A DNA stretch of 64,000 nt, taken from contig CACMQN010000002.1 in assembly GCA_902615855.1 (NCBI GenBank), positions 62,001 through 126,000 on the forward strand, in the 5' to 3' direction. Made by a program: the position numbers and the translations under genes. The notes under the pieces were generated by a model. It made no database searches. It worked only from the letters and a program-made list of their open reading frames with translations, and was not told the origin of the DNA. Origin of the DNA: an uncultured Candidatus Actinomarina sp. Its GTDB lineage: Bacteria; Actinomycetota; Acidimicrobiia; Actinomarinales; Actinomarinaceae. Shown here in pieces: positions 7,821 through 16,552 of the stretch (position 1 is its first letter; the number at the start of each line of letters is the position of its first letter).

Positions 7821-9220
7821 ACTGGAAGCTCCTCTTCAGTAAGTTCAATTGTTTCTGCTTCTGTAATTTCTCCATTTACTATCGCCTTGACGACTGAAAT
7901 GAAAAACAACAGAAATGGCAGAAGTAATGTCAAAGATAAAAACATATTTAGCGTTAAAGGAGTACTGATTAGTGACCACAATAAACCGAACCCTTCACCA
8001 TAGATTGTTGGGTTTCCTGCATTGGCACCAGCATTCCATGAGTAACCAGAAATAATTCCGATTAAAGCATTAGAAAATAATGTTAAAGACACCACAAGTT
8101 TTAATAGAAAACTAGTTAAAGATTCAAGCCTTGAAAATTTAACTTCTCTTCCAAAGATTTTAGGAATCAAATAATAAACAAATGAGATAGTAATTAATAT
8201 TGCACTGAAAACATACCCATATCTAATTGCTATCTCAAAATTTGTAAGACTCAATATAGGAATGATATTTGAGAGCGAGGACACTATTTGAAAGATATTT
8301 GTTATAACAAATATTCCAAACGAGAAACTTATAAGACTATAAATAACTTTATTCTCGTCAATTCTCGTTGAAACCGTTCTGAAGAAATTTACAGCTATAG
8401 CAAGCACTGGGAGAGACAAACTTATAGACAAGTAAAGAGATATATTTTCTATCCAATTTGGCAATACAGAACCAAAGTAAAATTTAAAATTTGACCAAGG
8501 AATGAGAAACAAGAATCCCCAAAATCCAATAGATCCCAATGTTTTACTGTACAACGTAGCATTTATACCTTTTGTAATCATGAAATGAAGTAATGATAGA
8601 AATACGAACGAATATCCAACATATATATGTGTTGAAACATACATTGAATTAATGAAAAAATTGTCGCTAAATACGACAAAATCAGCTCTATAAATTAGAA
8701 GTGATATCAAATAAAAAATACTTGCACCAAAAAGATACTGACTACTAACAAAGAGAGAAGCTTCTTTTTTGGCCAATATATTTAGAATAACGAGTCCAAC
8801 AAAGGCAAAAAATATTAAGATTTTAAAAATTAATGTATAACTAGTGTTCCCAAAGAACAAAAAACTATCAGGAAATAATATTCCTAATAATAGATCGAGT
8901 GACTCCAATCCGATAACTCCCAATGCAGTTAGAAAAAAAATTGGGAATATTATTAATTTTCTTCCAAGTGTTTTTGGTAATAAGTAAACAGTCAAAAACA
9001 CAATTAAAAATGAAAGCATCAGATTGTAAGTTATATGGTTATTTAGTTTTTCTAAATATCCACTATTGAGAAAACTATTTTGAGGGAGTATGGCTGCAAA
9101 AATGAAATAAGCTTCTTTTGTTAATGCAACAGTTCCTAAAAGAAGGAAAAAAAGTGGAGTTAAAACAATAAAAAATTTTGAAAACGCTTGTTCATTTTTT
9201 GGAAAAATTTTTATTCTCAT
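7817..9220 (-). CDS. divergent CcoN/heme-copper-oxidase subunit I-like polytopic membrane protein lacking most metal ligands
   Basis: THIYVGYSFVFLSLLHFMITK...LYSKTLGSIGFWGFLFLIPWSNFKFYFGSVLPNW and FVYYLIPKIFGRE align by eye with CcoN [50 protein letters not shown] and LYHLVPKVFGRE. Confidence 0.6.
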   Translation of the reverse strand: MRIKIFPKNEQAFSKFFIVLTPLFFLLLGTVALTKEAYFIFAAILPQNSFLNSGYLEKLNNHITYNLMLSFLIVFLTVYLLPKTLGRKLIIFPIFFLTALGVIGLESLDLLLGILFPDSFLFFGNTSYTLIFKILIFFAFVGLVILNILAKKEASLFVSSQYLFGASIFYLISLLIYRADFVVFSDNFFINSMYVSTHIYVGYSFVFLSLLHFMITKGINATLYSKTLGSIGFWGFLFLIPWSNFKFYFGSVLPNWIENISLYLSISLSLPVLAIAVNFFRTVSTRIDENKVIYSLISFSFGIFVITNIFQIVSSLSNIIPILSLTNFEIAIRYGYVFSAILITISFVYYLIPKIFGREVKFSRLESLTSFLLKLVVSLTLFSNALIGIISGYSWNAGANAGNPTIYGEGFGLLWSLISTPLTLNMFLSLTLLLPFLLFFISVVKAIVNGEITEAETIELTEEELPV

Positions 9221-9389
9221 TAATTTAAAAAGTAAGTACTCAATTTGACTTTACTATTAAACCATAGAAATTACTCCAATAAAATTAGTAATTTTTTGAA
9301 AAAGTTGGGTTATAAAATTTATAATATCTGGGTAATCCTTGATAGAATAGATATTGAAGGTTTTGAGTAAATAACGTGTTGAGGGAAAC

Positions 9390-9983
9390 TTGTTAAATTT
9401 TATATTTATTAACCGATACAAAATCGGAGTTGCTTTAATTTTTGCTGGAGTAGGTGGCATAACAATTGGAGTAATTATTGCACATTTCGCTGGATTTCCA
9501 GAAGGCGAAGTAATCGATTATTTTAATTGGATGCCTAGGGGCTGGCTAATGCAAACCATTGGACAACTCATTGCTTTTGGTGCAGGTCAATTTCTATTGA
9601 TTGGAATGGCAATGCTTGCATGGCAAGATTCTGAATTAACTTGGGCTAGAGCAACATATCTGGCATTTCTCAGTTGGATACAATTTGCACTTATATTTGG
9701 TGTATTACCTTCTGAGTGGTTAAACCTTTCTCAAGGACCTCTTGAATGGACAAACCAAAGAGAGTTTATCAACTTTCCTCCAATTTTATTTTTAGGTAAC
9801 GAAATAGGAATGAGCCTCGGAGCTCTGAAAGACATTATTCAACTTGGTATATCAGGTGGAGCATTAGTGACAGCTTTTGTAGTAGGATATCTAATTCAAG
9901 ATATCAACGAAGCAAAAGAAAGAGGAAAAACTAGAGTTTCTGATTACGGAAAACAAGTCGTGAAGGTAGGTGCTGATGGCTAA
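9390..9983 (+). CDS. polytopic membrane protein of the bc-complex operon, unknown function
   Basis: IGVALIFAGVGGITIGVIIAHFAGFPEGEVIDYFNWMPRGWLMQTIGQLIAFGAGQFLLIGMAMLAW; TTG start; overlaps the ferredoxin gene. Confidence 0.6.
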   Translation: MLNFIFINRYKIGVALIFAGVGGITIGVIIAHFAGFPEGEVIDYFNWMPRGWLMQTIGQLIAFGAGQFLLIGMAMLAWQDSELTWARATYLAFLSWIQFALIFGVLPSEWLNLSQGPLEWTNQREFINFPPILFLGNEIGMSLGALKDIIQLGISGGALVTAFVVGYLIQDINEAKERGKTRVSDYGKQVVKVGADG

Positions 9984-10425
9984 ATCAGAAGTACTTATTG
10001 AAATGCCTGAATTTGAAAAAAAATACAATTTAGCCATGGTCGAAGCCGAAAAGGTTTCTTCAAGGGTAAGGCCAAAACAGTTTTTGCATATTGATGAGGC
10101 AGAGTGCATTTTATGTGAAGGATGTGTAGATATCTGTCCATGGAAATGTATACATTACTTATCAACAGAAGCAATAGAAGACTCTATAAACGTTGAAGCT
10201 CCTAACATGGAAGATAATGAAACGGGATTCTTTGTTGTTGATGAAGAAGCTTGTACAAGATGTGCATTATGTGTTGATAGGTGCCCAACAGGGGTTATAT
10301 CGCTTGGTAAGTTTGCTGGATCATTAGCAGATGCGGCAATAAAGAATGGTGTTTATGAATCTCCATGGGATGAAGACTCAGGAGAGAGAAGTGACCGTCA
10401 TGGCTATATATATGGAAGACTTTAA
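9976..10425 (+). CDS. 2x[4Fe-4S] ferredoxin-type protein of bc complex operon
   Basis: CILCEGCVDICPW and CTRCALCVDRCPTG motifs; stop overlaps next ATG. Confidence 0.85.
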   Translation: MAKSEVLIEMPEFEKKYNLAMVEAEKVSSRVRPKQFLHIDEAECILCEGCVDICPWKCIHYLSTEAIEDSINVEAPNMEDNETGFFVVDEEACTRCALCVDRCPTGVISLGKFAGSLADAAIKNGVYESPWDEDSGERSDRHGYIYGRL

Positions 10426-11204
10426 TGAAAAACGAAAAAATTAAATTTAGAGATCGATTAAAAGATATTAGTTCAGGTCTCGGAGAGTCTTTAAAAGAAA
10501 GTACGCTTTGGGGAAGTATTTTTAGACCAGGATCTCCATTTAGAAAAGGTTATTCAGATAGTCCAAGAAATAGATCATATGTTGTAATGAATAACGTCTT
10601 GTATCATCTCCATCCAGTAAAAGTAAAAAGACATGGTGTCAGATTGTCATATACGCTTTGCTTGGGAGGATTAAGCTTCTTTACATTTATTGTTTTGACT
10701 ATAACTGGTATTTGGTTGATGTTTTATTTTAGACCTACAGAAATGGCATATGTTGATATTCAATCATTACAGACAAGTATTGCGTTTGGATCTCTAGTTA
10801 GAAATATGCACAGGTGGGCTGCGCACATTATGGTGTTAGTAGTGTTTCTTCACATGTCCCGAGTTTTTTATCATGGGGCGTACAAAGCACCTAGAGAGTT
10901 TAACTGGGTGATTGGAGTTATATTACTACTTTTAACACTCCTTCTTTCATTTACTGGTTATCTACTTCCATGGGATCAGTTAGCTATTTGGGCTGTGACA
11001 GTGGGTGGAAATATGGCAGGTTATACTCCCGTTTTTGGTGCTCAAGTTAAGTTTGCGTTATTTGCAGGACTAGAGGCTACTGAAGCAACACTTCTTCGAT
11101 TTTATGTTTTACATGTTCTATTTTTTCCTTTCATCATTGTAATTTTTATGGCAATTCATTTTTGGCGAGTAAGAAAGGATGGAGGAATCTCAGGTCCTCT
11201 ATAG
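10425..11204 (+). CDS. cytochrome b N-terminal (cytochrome b6-type) subunit
   Basis: MHRWAAHIMVLVVFLHMSRVF, FTGYLLPWDQLAIWAVTVGGNM, HVLFFPFIIVIFMAIH (His pair separated by 14 residues), LCLGGLSFFTF. Confidence 0.92.
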   Translation: MKNEKIKFRDRLKDISSGLGESLKESTLWGSIFRPGSPFRKGYSDSPRNRSYVVMNNVLYHLHPVKVKRHGVRLSYTLCLGGLSFFTFIVLTITGIWLMFYFRPTEMAYVDIQSLQTSIAFGSLVRNMHRWAAHIMVLVVFLHMSRVFYHGAYKAPREFNWVIGVILLLLTLLLSFTGYLLPWDQLAIWAVTVGGNMAGYTPVFGAQVKFALFAGLEATEATLLRFYVLHVLFFPFIIVIFMAIHFWRVRKDGGISGPL

Positions 11205-11211
11205 ACATACT

Positions 11212-12036
11212 ATGGTTGATATTCCAGAACATTTATTATTAAAAACTGCTGAAGCAAGAGCCAAGGCCTTAGGTATTTCAGTTGAACAAGCACTGGCAGA
11301 AATGAGAGGTGAAGCTGAGCCTACCAAAATTGAGAAAGAACCAGATGTTATTGAAGTTACTCAAATTGAAGTAGAAGTCAAAGAAACACCGGCACCAGCA
11401 GCTGAAGTCAAAGAAACACCGGCACCAGCAGCTGTAGTAAAAGAAGCACCGGCTCCTGCACCTGAAAAATCAAACGGACAAGTACCTACTGAAGTAGATT
11501 TTGCACCTGAGACAAAAGTAACACAAAGGTTGCTTACGGTCGTCAAAGCAAAGCCAATACAGAAACCAACTTCTGAACCAGTTGATAAAGTAAACACATG
11601 GCCTCATTTAATGTTGCCAGAGTTTATTTCATTAATGGCAATGACAGCATTTTTGATTTTTATAAGTGCAATTTTGCAAGCTCCTTTATTAGAAGAAGCA
11701 AATCCAAACATTACACCAAACCCTGCAAAAGCACCATGGTACTTTTTAGGACTACAAGAATTACTTTCCTATTGGGATCCACAGATCGCAGGTGTGATGA
11801 TACCTCTTCTAATTGGTGTTGCAGCATTTATGGCAATTCCATATATTGATCGAAATAAAGAAAATAAACCTTCAAAAAGAAAATATGCAATAATGTTGTG
11901 GACCTTTTTTCTGGCAGGTGCTGGAACTTTAAGTCTTATCGGTATTTTATTTAGAGGCCCAGGTTGGAACTGGACGTATCCATGGATTGATGGTGTATGG
12001 TTCGATGACTTACTTGACTGGGTCCATTTCGAATGA
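11212..12036 (+). CDS. cytochrome b C-terminal (subunit IV-type) with N-terminal AEARA module and PAPA repeat linker
   Basis: MVDIPEHLLLKTAEARAKALGISVEQALAEM then NPAKAPWYFLGLQELLSYWDPQIAGVMIPLL; ATG 11212 preferred over 11179. Confidence 0.88.
   Translation: MVDIPEHLLLKTAEARAKALGISVEQALAEMRGEAEPTKIEKEPDVIEVTQIEVEVKETPAPAAEVKETPAPAAVVKEAPAPAPEKSNGQVPTEVDFAPETKVTQRLLTVVKAKPIQKPTSEPVDKVNTWPHLMLPEFISLMAMTAFLIFISAILQAPLLEEANPNITPNPAKAPWYFLGLQELLSYWDPQIAGVMIPLLIGVAAFMAIPYIDRNKENKPSKRKYAIMLWTFFLAGAGTLSLIGILFRGPGWNWTYPWIDGVWFDDLLDWVHFE
11374..11463 (+). repeat. three tandem 30-nt repeats (EVKETPAPAA units)
   Basis: gaagtcaaagaaacaccggcaccagcagct twice exactly, third copy diverged. Confidence 0.9.
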
Positions 12037-12911
12037 CTCTTGTTGAGCTTTCATTTATTGCAATTGCATTTATTGGCGTATTTGGTGTGATTGGAATTGC
12101 AGCTGTAGTAACTGGAAGAACCCCAAAAGCTGTAACAAAAAGATTAAATTGGAAAAAGAATTTAGATAAAAAAGCTTTAAAAGTTGATAAATCTCAAACA
12201 AATTTTTTAGCTCCAGATGAACCAGATTTTGAAGAAGAAAACGTATCTGAAGATAATGAACAAGATGAAGAAGAAATTCAAACCGATGGATCCATTGCAA
12301 TAAAAGAAGAAATAATTTATGAAGAAATTTCAGAAGAAGAAGCTGGAATGACTCGTAGACAATTTTTGGGTAAAGCCCTTGGAATCACGTTTGGAGCATT
12401 TGCTGGTATCCAATTAATTTCTTGGCTTGGATTCTTTTATCCAAAAGTTTCCGGAGGTTTTGGATCTAAAATAGATGCTGGAAGAGTTGATGACCTTAAA
12501 GACCAAATTTTCCAATCAGACGGTTCAGTTATACCTGCATTCATTCCAGAAGCAAGAGCTTATGTTTTACCATTTGATGACAATGGTAACTCTCAGTTTT
12601 CTGATAGTGGAACTATTGCAGACGGTTTAGTTGCTGTTTATCAACGATGCGTTCATTTAGGTTGTCGTGTTCCATGGTGCAACACCTCTCAAGGATTTGA
12701 ATGTCCATGTCATGGTTCAAAATACAACATGGTTGGTGAGTATTACGCAGGTCCTGCTCCAAGGAACTTAGATAGGTTTATTGTAAGTGTTTCAGGAGGA
12801 AAATTAATTATCGACACAGGATCAGTTATAGAATCACCTCGAGCTGATGGTATGTCTGTGAAATATCCACAAGGTCTTTCATGTATTACAATCGCTGAGA
12901 CTGAGGAATAA
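12033..12911 (+). CDS. Rieske iron-sulfur protein with internal Tat-like motif
   Basis: CVHLGCRVPWC...CPCHGSKYN; TRRQFLGKALGITFGAFAG after an N-terminal TM and acidic linker. Confidence 0.93.
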   Translation: MTLVELSFIAIAFIGVFGVIGIAAVVTGRTPKAVTKRLNWKKNLDKKALKVDKSQTNFLAPDEPDFEEENVSEDNEQDEEEIQTDGSIAIKEEIIYEEISEEEAGMTRRQFLGKALGITFGAFAGIQLISWLGFFYPKVSGGFGSKIDAGRVDDLKDQIFQSDGSVIPAFIPEARAYVLPFDDNGNSQFSDSGTIADGLVAVYQRCVHLGCRVPWCNTSQGFECPCHGSKYNMVGEYYAGPAPRNLDRFIVSVSGGKLIIDTGSVIESPRADGMSVKYPQGLSCITIAETEE

Positions 12912-12913
12912 AT

Positions 12914-14338
12914 ATGAACAGCTCGTTTTTCATAACATTAATCGCCTTAGCAGTAGTTGGTGCAATTGCTTATTTTTCTGCAGTTGGTTTCCGTGGTGCA
13001 GGAAAAATCAAAAAAGTACCTAGAAATTTACAAAAATATCTTCCAGATGATGAATTAGAAACTACTCATCTTGATAAAACATTATCAATAGCAGTTGTGC
13101 TAGCTTCGTTACTTACAATTATGATTCCACTTTATTATCTCGGCGAACCAGCTAGACAAGAAAGTTTTGTAGAAGAGTTTGATGACGTTTCAGTTGAAAG
13201 AGGGCACCATCTTTACGAAGAGTTTGGGTGCGGAAACTGCCATGGAGTAGATGGAAGTGGTGGAGCTGCTTCATATGTTGAAAAAAGAAGTGGTGTAAGT
13301 GTTACATGGTCAGCCCCTGCAATAAACAATGTGTTTTATAGATATGATGATGAAGAAGTTAGGTATTGGCTAATATACGGTAGAGCAAACTCACCTATGC
13401 CAGCTTGGGGTCTAAAAGGCGGAGGCCCAATGAACGATGGACAGCTTGACGACTTGATAGAGTACTTGCATTATTTTCAAATTCCACAAAATGAAGAACT
13501 TCAACAAATTGAACAAAATATAAACTCATCTTTGCTACGAATTGAAAATTCTGATTTACAGGTTGAAAGTGAAATTGAAAAACAAAATGACCTTATCAAT
13601 GACATTAAGGCAGCTCCAGAAAGATTACCCGTAGCAATTGAAGCCGTTGAAATTGTATCTGCGATACTAGCAAGGCAGAATGGAATCGATACTGATGAAG
13701 ACGGGCTTTTTGATTCAGTAGAAACAGATATATCAGCTTATAGTGAAAGTGTTGCAGATGTTTTGGGTACTGCAATTTTAAATCTAAATCCAGATGAAGA
13801 AGAATCAACTCCAGGAAGAAAAGACGCATCAGTTGTTAGGGGATACCTTTCTGATCTTGAAACGAGTGTTATTAATTTAGGAATCCTTACTGATGGCTAT
13901 GACAAATTTATGGATGAAGCTGAAAAAGGTTTAGCATTTCTTGAAAATGCCTATGAACAAAAATTATGGCTTATTGATTTCCAAAACATTGCTGATTCAA
14001 CCTTTGATGGAGACTATGATAAAGCAACAAGAGCAGTAGGAATATTTAATGCATATTGTGCGAGGTGTCACACTGCTGGTTATTCTGCAGGAGCTGCATA
14101 TACAAAAATCATTGGTTCTGGAGGCTTGGGGCCTGCATTAAAAGGTGGACGAGTAAATATTCAATTTAAAGAGAGAGCCGACTTTGTTGATTTTATTATT
14201 AACGGTTCTGTCAATGGTAAAGGCTATGGAGTCAATGGAGTCGGTGGAGGAAAAATGCCAGGATTTGGTGCGGTACTTCCACAGTCAGATATAGAATTGG
14301 TTATAGATTATTTGAGAGGAATGACACCTGATGCGTGA
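12914..14338 (+). CDS. diheme cytochrome c subunit of bc complex (QcrC-like)
   Basis: CGNCHGVDGSGG and CARCHTAGYSAG heme motifs, GGGKMPGFG; N-terminal TMs. Confidence 0.88.
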   Translation: MNSSFFITLIALAVVGAIAYFSAVGFRGAGKIKKVPRNLQKYLPDDELETTHLDKTLSIAVVLASLLTIMIPLYYLGEPARQESFVEEFDDVSVERGHHLYEEFGCGNCHGVDGSGGAASYVEKRSGVSVTWSAPAINNVFYRYDDEEVRYWLIYGRANSPMPAWGLKGGGPMNDGQLDDLIEYLHYFQIPQNEELQQIEQNINSSLLRIENSDLQVESEIEKQNDLINDIKAAPERLPVAIEAVEIVSAILARQNGIDTDEDGLFDSVETDISAYSESVADVLGTAILNLNPDEEESTPGRKDASVVRGYLSDLETSVINLGILTDGYDKFMDEAEKGLAFLENAYEQKLWLIDFQNIADSTFDGDYDKATRAVGIFNAYCARCHTAGYSAGAAYTKIIGSGGLGPALKGGRVNIQFKERADFVDFIINGSVNGKGYGVNGVGGGKMPGFGAVLPQSDIELVIDYLRGMTPDA

Positions 14339-14699
14339 AATAATGAGAACCCTTTTGTCATCTAATTTGACATTTACTGGAATTTTCCTTTTTGTTTTTT
14401 TTGTTCTCTCATTTTTTGGATCAACTTTTATTTTGAACGCAACAAATTTAGGTAGAAGACTTGGCTTCCTTGTTGTTGGAGCCGCAACTTTTGGATGGCT
14501 AGTTATTAATTCTTTTCTGTTTATACTTTATGCTCCAAGGGGTCCAGCGCCATCCTCAATAGATGGTCTAAATGCTCTAGAAATCAGAATTATTCCAATA
14601 ACTTATTTTGCTGGATCTTTAATACTTTTTATTATGTTCATGCTTGCTTTAAATAGATACGAACAAGAAGAAAAAAACACAGAAGAAACAAATAGTTAA
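14331..14699 (+). CDS. small membrane protein, end of bc complex operon
   Basis: Three predicted hydrophobic segments; overlaps upstream gene by 8 nt. Confidence 0.6.
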   Translation: MREIMRTLLSSNLTFTGIFLFVFFVLSFFGSTFILNATNLGRRLGFLVVGAATFGWLVINSFLFILYAPRGPAPSSIDGLNALEIRIIPITYFAGSLILFIMFMLALNRYEQEEKNTEETNS

Positions 14700-14740
14700 T
14701 CTCGATTAGCGTATATCCCTTTAATGAATAGAATTAAAAC

Positions 14741-15694
14741 ATGGAATTTATAATATCAATTGTAAGAAGCGTAATATTATTCGGCCTTCTGATCTTTATT
14801 GTATTTAGAATATTCAGAATTCTAAGACCATTCGAGAAAGGATTAGTTGAAAGATTTGGTAAGTACAACCGTGAGGCTACAGCAGGACTCAATATTGTAA
14901 TACCAGGGATTGAAAAATTAATCATTGTAGATATGAGGGAACAAGTTATTGACGTTCCACCACAAGAAGTTATTACAAAAGACAACGTCACAATTACTGT
15001 TGACGCTGTGATTTACTACGAACCTACAGATCCAAAAAAACTTGTTTATAACGTTGGAGATTTTATTACCGCGGCTACAAAATTAGCACAAACAAATTTA
15101 AGAAATGTAGTTGGTGACCTTGAATTAGATGCTGCCTTAACCTCTAGAGAGACTATCAATACATCTTTAAAATTGATACTAGACGAAGCAACAGATAAGT
15201 GGGGTACTAGAGTTGTGCGTGTCGAAATTCAAAGAATTGATCCACCTCAAGATGTTCAAGATGCAATGAATAAAGTTATGAAAGCTGAGAGAGACAGAAG
15301 AGCAGCTGTTACAGAAGCTGAAGGTGAAAAAAGAGCTGCAATTTTGACAGCTGAGGGCGAAAGAGAATCTCAAATTCTAAGCGCTCAAGGAGAGGCCGAG
15401 GCATTGAAACAAGTTGCGGACGCAGAAAAATATGAAAGAGTAGTTAATGCAGAAGGTGAAGCTGAAGCCATCAGACAAGTATTCAATGCAATTCACGAAG
15501 GTGACCCAACTAACGACTTAATTGCTATTAAATATCTCGAATCTTTAGAAAAAGTGGCAAATGGAAAAGCAACAAAAATATTTTTACCAGCTGATTTATC
15601 AGCAACTTTGGGAAGTATTGGTGCAATCTCAGAATTATTTAAAGATGATGATGAAAGTTCAAAAGGAAAAAAAAGCACTAAAAAAGAAAAGTAA
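14741..15694 (+). CDS. SPFH/stomatin-like band 7 protein
   Basis: [66 protein letters not shown]. Confidence 0.93.
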   Translation: MEFIISIVRSVILFGLLIFIVFRIFRILRPFEKGLVERFGKYNREATAGLNIVIPGIEKLIIVDMREQVIDVPPQEVITKDNVTITVDAVIYYEPTDPKKLVYNVGDFITAATKLAQTNLRNVVGDLELDAALTSRETINTSLKLILDEATDKWGTRVVRVEIQRIDPPQDVQDAMNKVMKAERDRRAAVTEAEGEKRAAILTAEGERESQILSAQGEAEALKQVADAEKYERVVNAEGEAEAIRQVFNAIHEGDPTNDLIAIKYLESLEKVANGKATKIFLPADLSATLGSIGAISELFKDDDESSKGKKSTKKEK

Positions 15695-15696
15695 CA

Positions 15697-15972
15697 TCAC
15701 TTCTCTTTAATGATTTCTGGTATTCCTTGTCTTAATACAACATTTAAATCTTTGTATTCCATAGCTATTTGATGACTAAGAATCACAAGCATTTCTAAAA
15801 TATCATCTTGTTTTCCTGTATTTGATCCAAAAGTTTTTGGTGATTTCATAAATTCTTTTTTTACATTTTCAAAAATTTCAAGGGATTGGGTTTTATTAAA
15901 ATTGTTATTAGATGATACACCAATTATTGATTCAAAACTTTTTCTTTGTCTACGTGGTAAGTTAAATTTCAT
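15697..15972 (-). CDS. hypothetical protein
   Basis: 91-aa ORF in a tightly packed position. Confidence 0.5.
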   Translation of the reverse strand: MKFNLPRRQRKSFESIIGVSSNNNFNKTQSLEIFENVKKEFMKSPKTFGSNTGKQDDILEMLVILSHQIAMEYKDLNVVLRQGIPEIIKEK

Positions 15973-15992
15973 AATTAAAGTTATTTTACTAT

Positions 15993-16508
15993 TTAAAGAA
16001 TTCGTTTTTGTAGTGAAACTTCATAATCCTCACTATATTTTTTTGTATTGATTTCTTTAAATTGATATTTTGAATGAAACATAAATGATGGCTCATTCTT
16101 TACGGGAAGTAAATTTATTTCTGCAGTTAAATACTCAATGTCCGTTGTAAGACAATAATCAATTAGGATTTCATATAAAGTTGACGCTATTCCATTGTTT
16201 CTATATTTTTCATCCACTGCAATTCGATCTACATACATAAAATTTTTTAATTGATTTCTGAACTCATTAAAATTTTTATGTTTTATTGAATACATAAATG
16301 ATTTAGTTTTATATGAATCCTTGAAACAAATTAAAAACCCTAAAACTTTATTGTCTAAAATGACACATCGATGAAAGTCAGAATTTTGTACTAGAATTTC
16401 AAACTCTTTAAAAGTTGTTGTCCCTACATTAGGAACATTGTTTTCATTTATAGTATGACAATCACCAATATTTGAATCATTAATTGTTAAAAGCTTGATG
16501 TTATCCAT
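15993..16508 (-). CDS. GNAT-family N-acetyltransferase
   Basis: YVDRIAVDEKYRNNGIASTLYEILIDY acetyl-CoA binding motif. Confidence 0.75.
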   Translation of the reverse strand: MDNIKLLTINDSNIGDCHTINENNVPNVGTTTFKEFEILVQNSDFHRCVILDNKVLGFLICFKDSYKTKSFMYSIKHKNFNEFRNQLKNFMYVDRIAVDEKYRNNGIASTLYEILIDYCLTTDIEYLTAEINLLPVKNEPSFMFHSKYQFKEINTKKYSEDYEVSLQKRIL

Positions 16509-16552
16509 CTATGAAAATATACATTTAATGTATAAAATTGTAAACTATTTAC

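Noticed and set aside
9257-9460. 67-aa minus ORF in the divergent intergenic region
   Set aside because: Overlaps the start of the bc operon membrane protein, no promoter signature or recognisable composition; could not be supported.
11361-11597. 78-aa minus ORF
   Set aside because: Antisense to the PAPA repeat linker of subunit IV.
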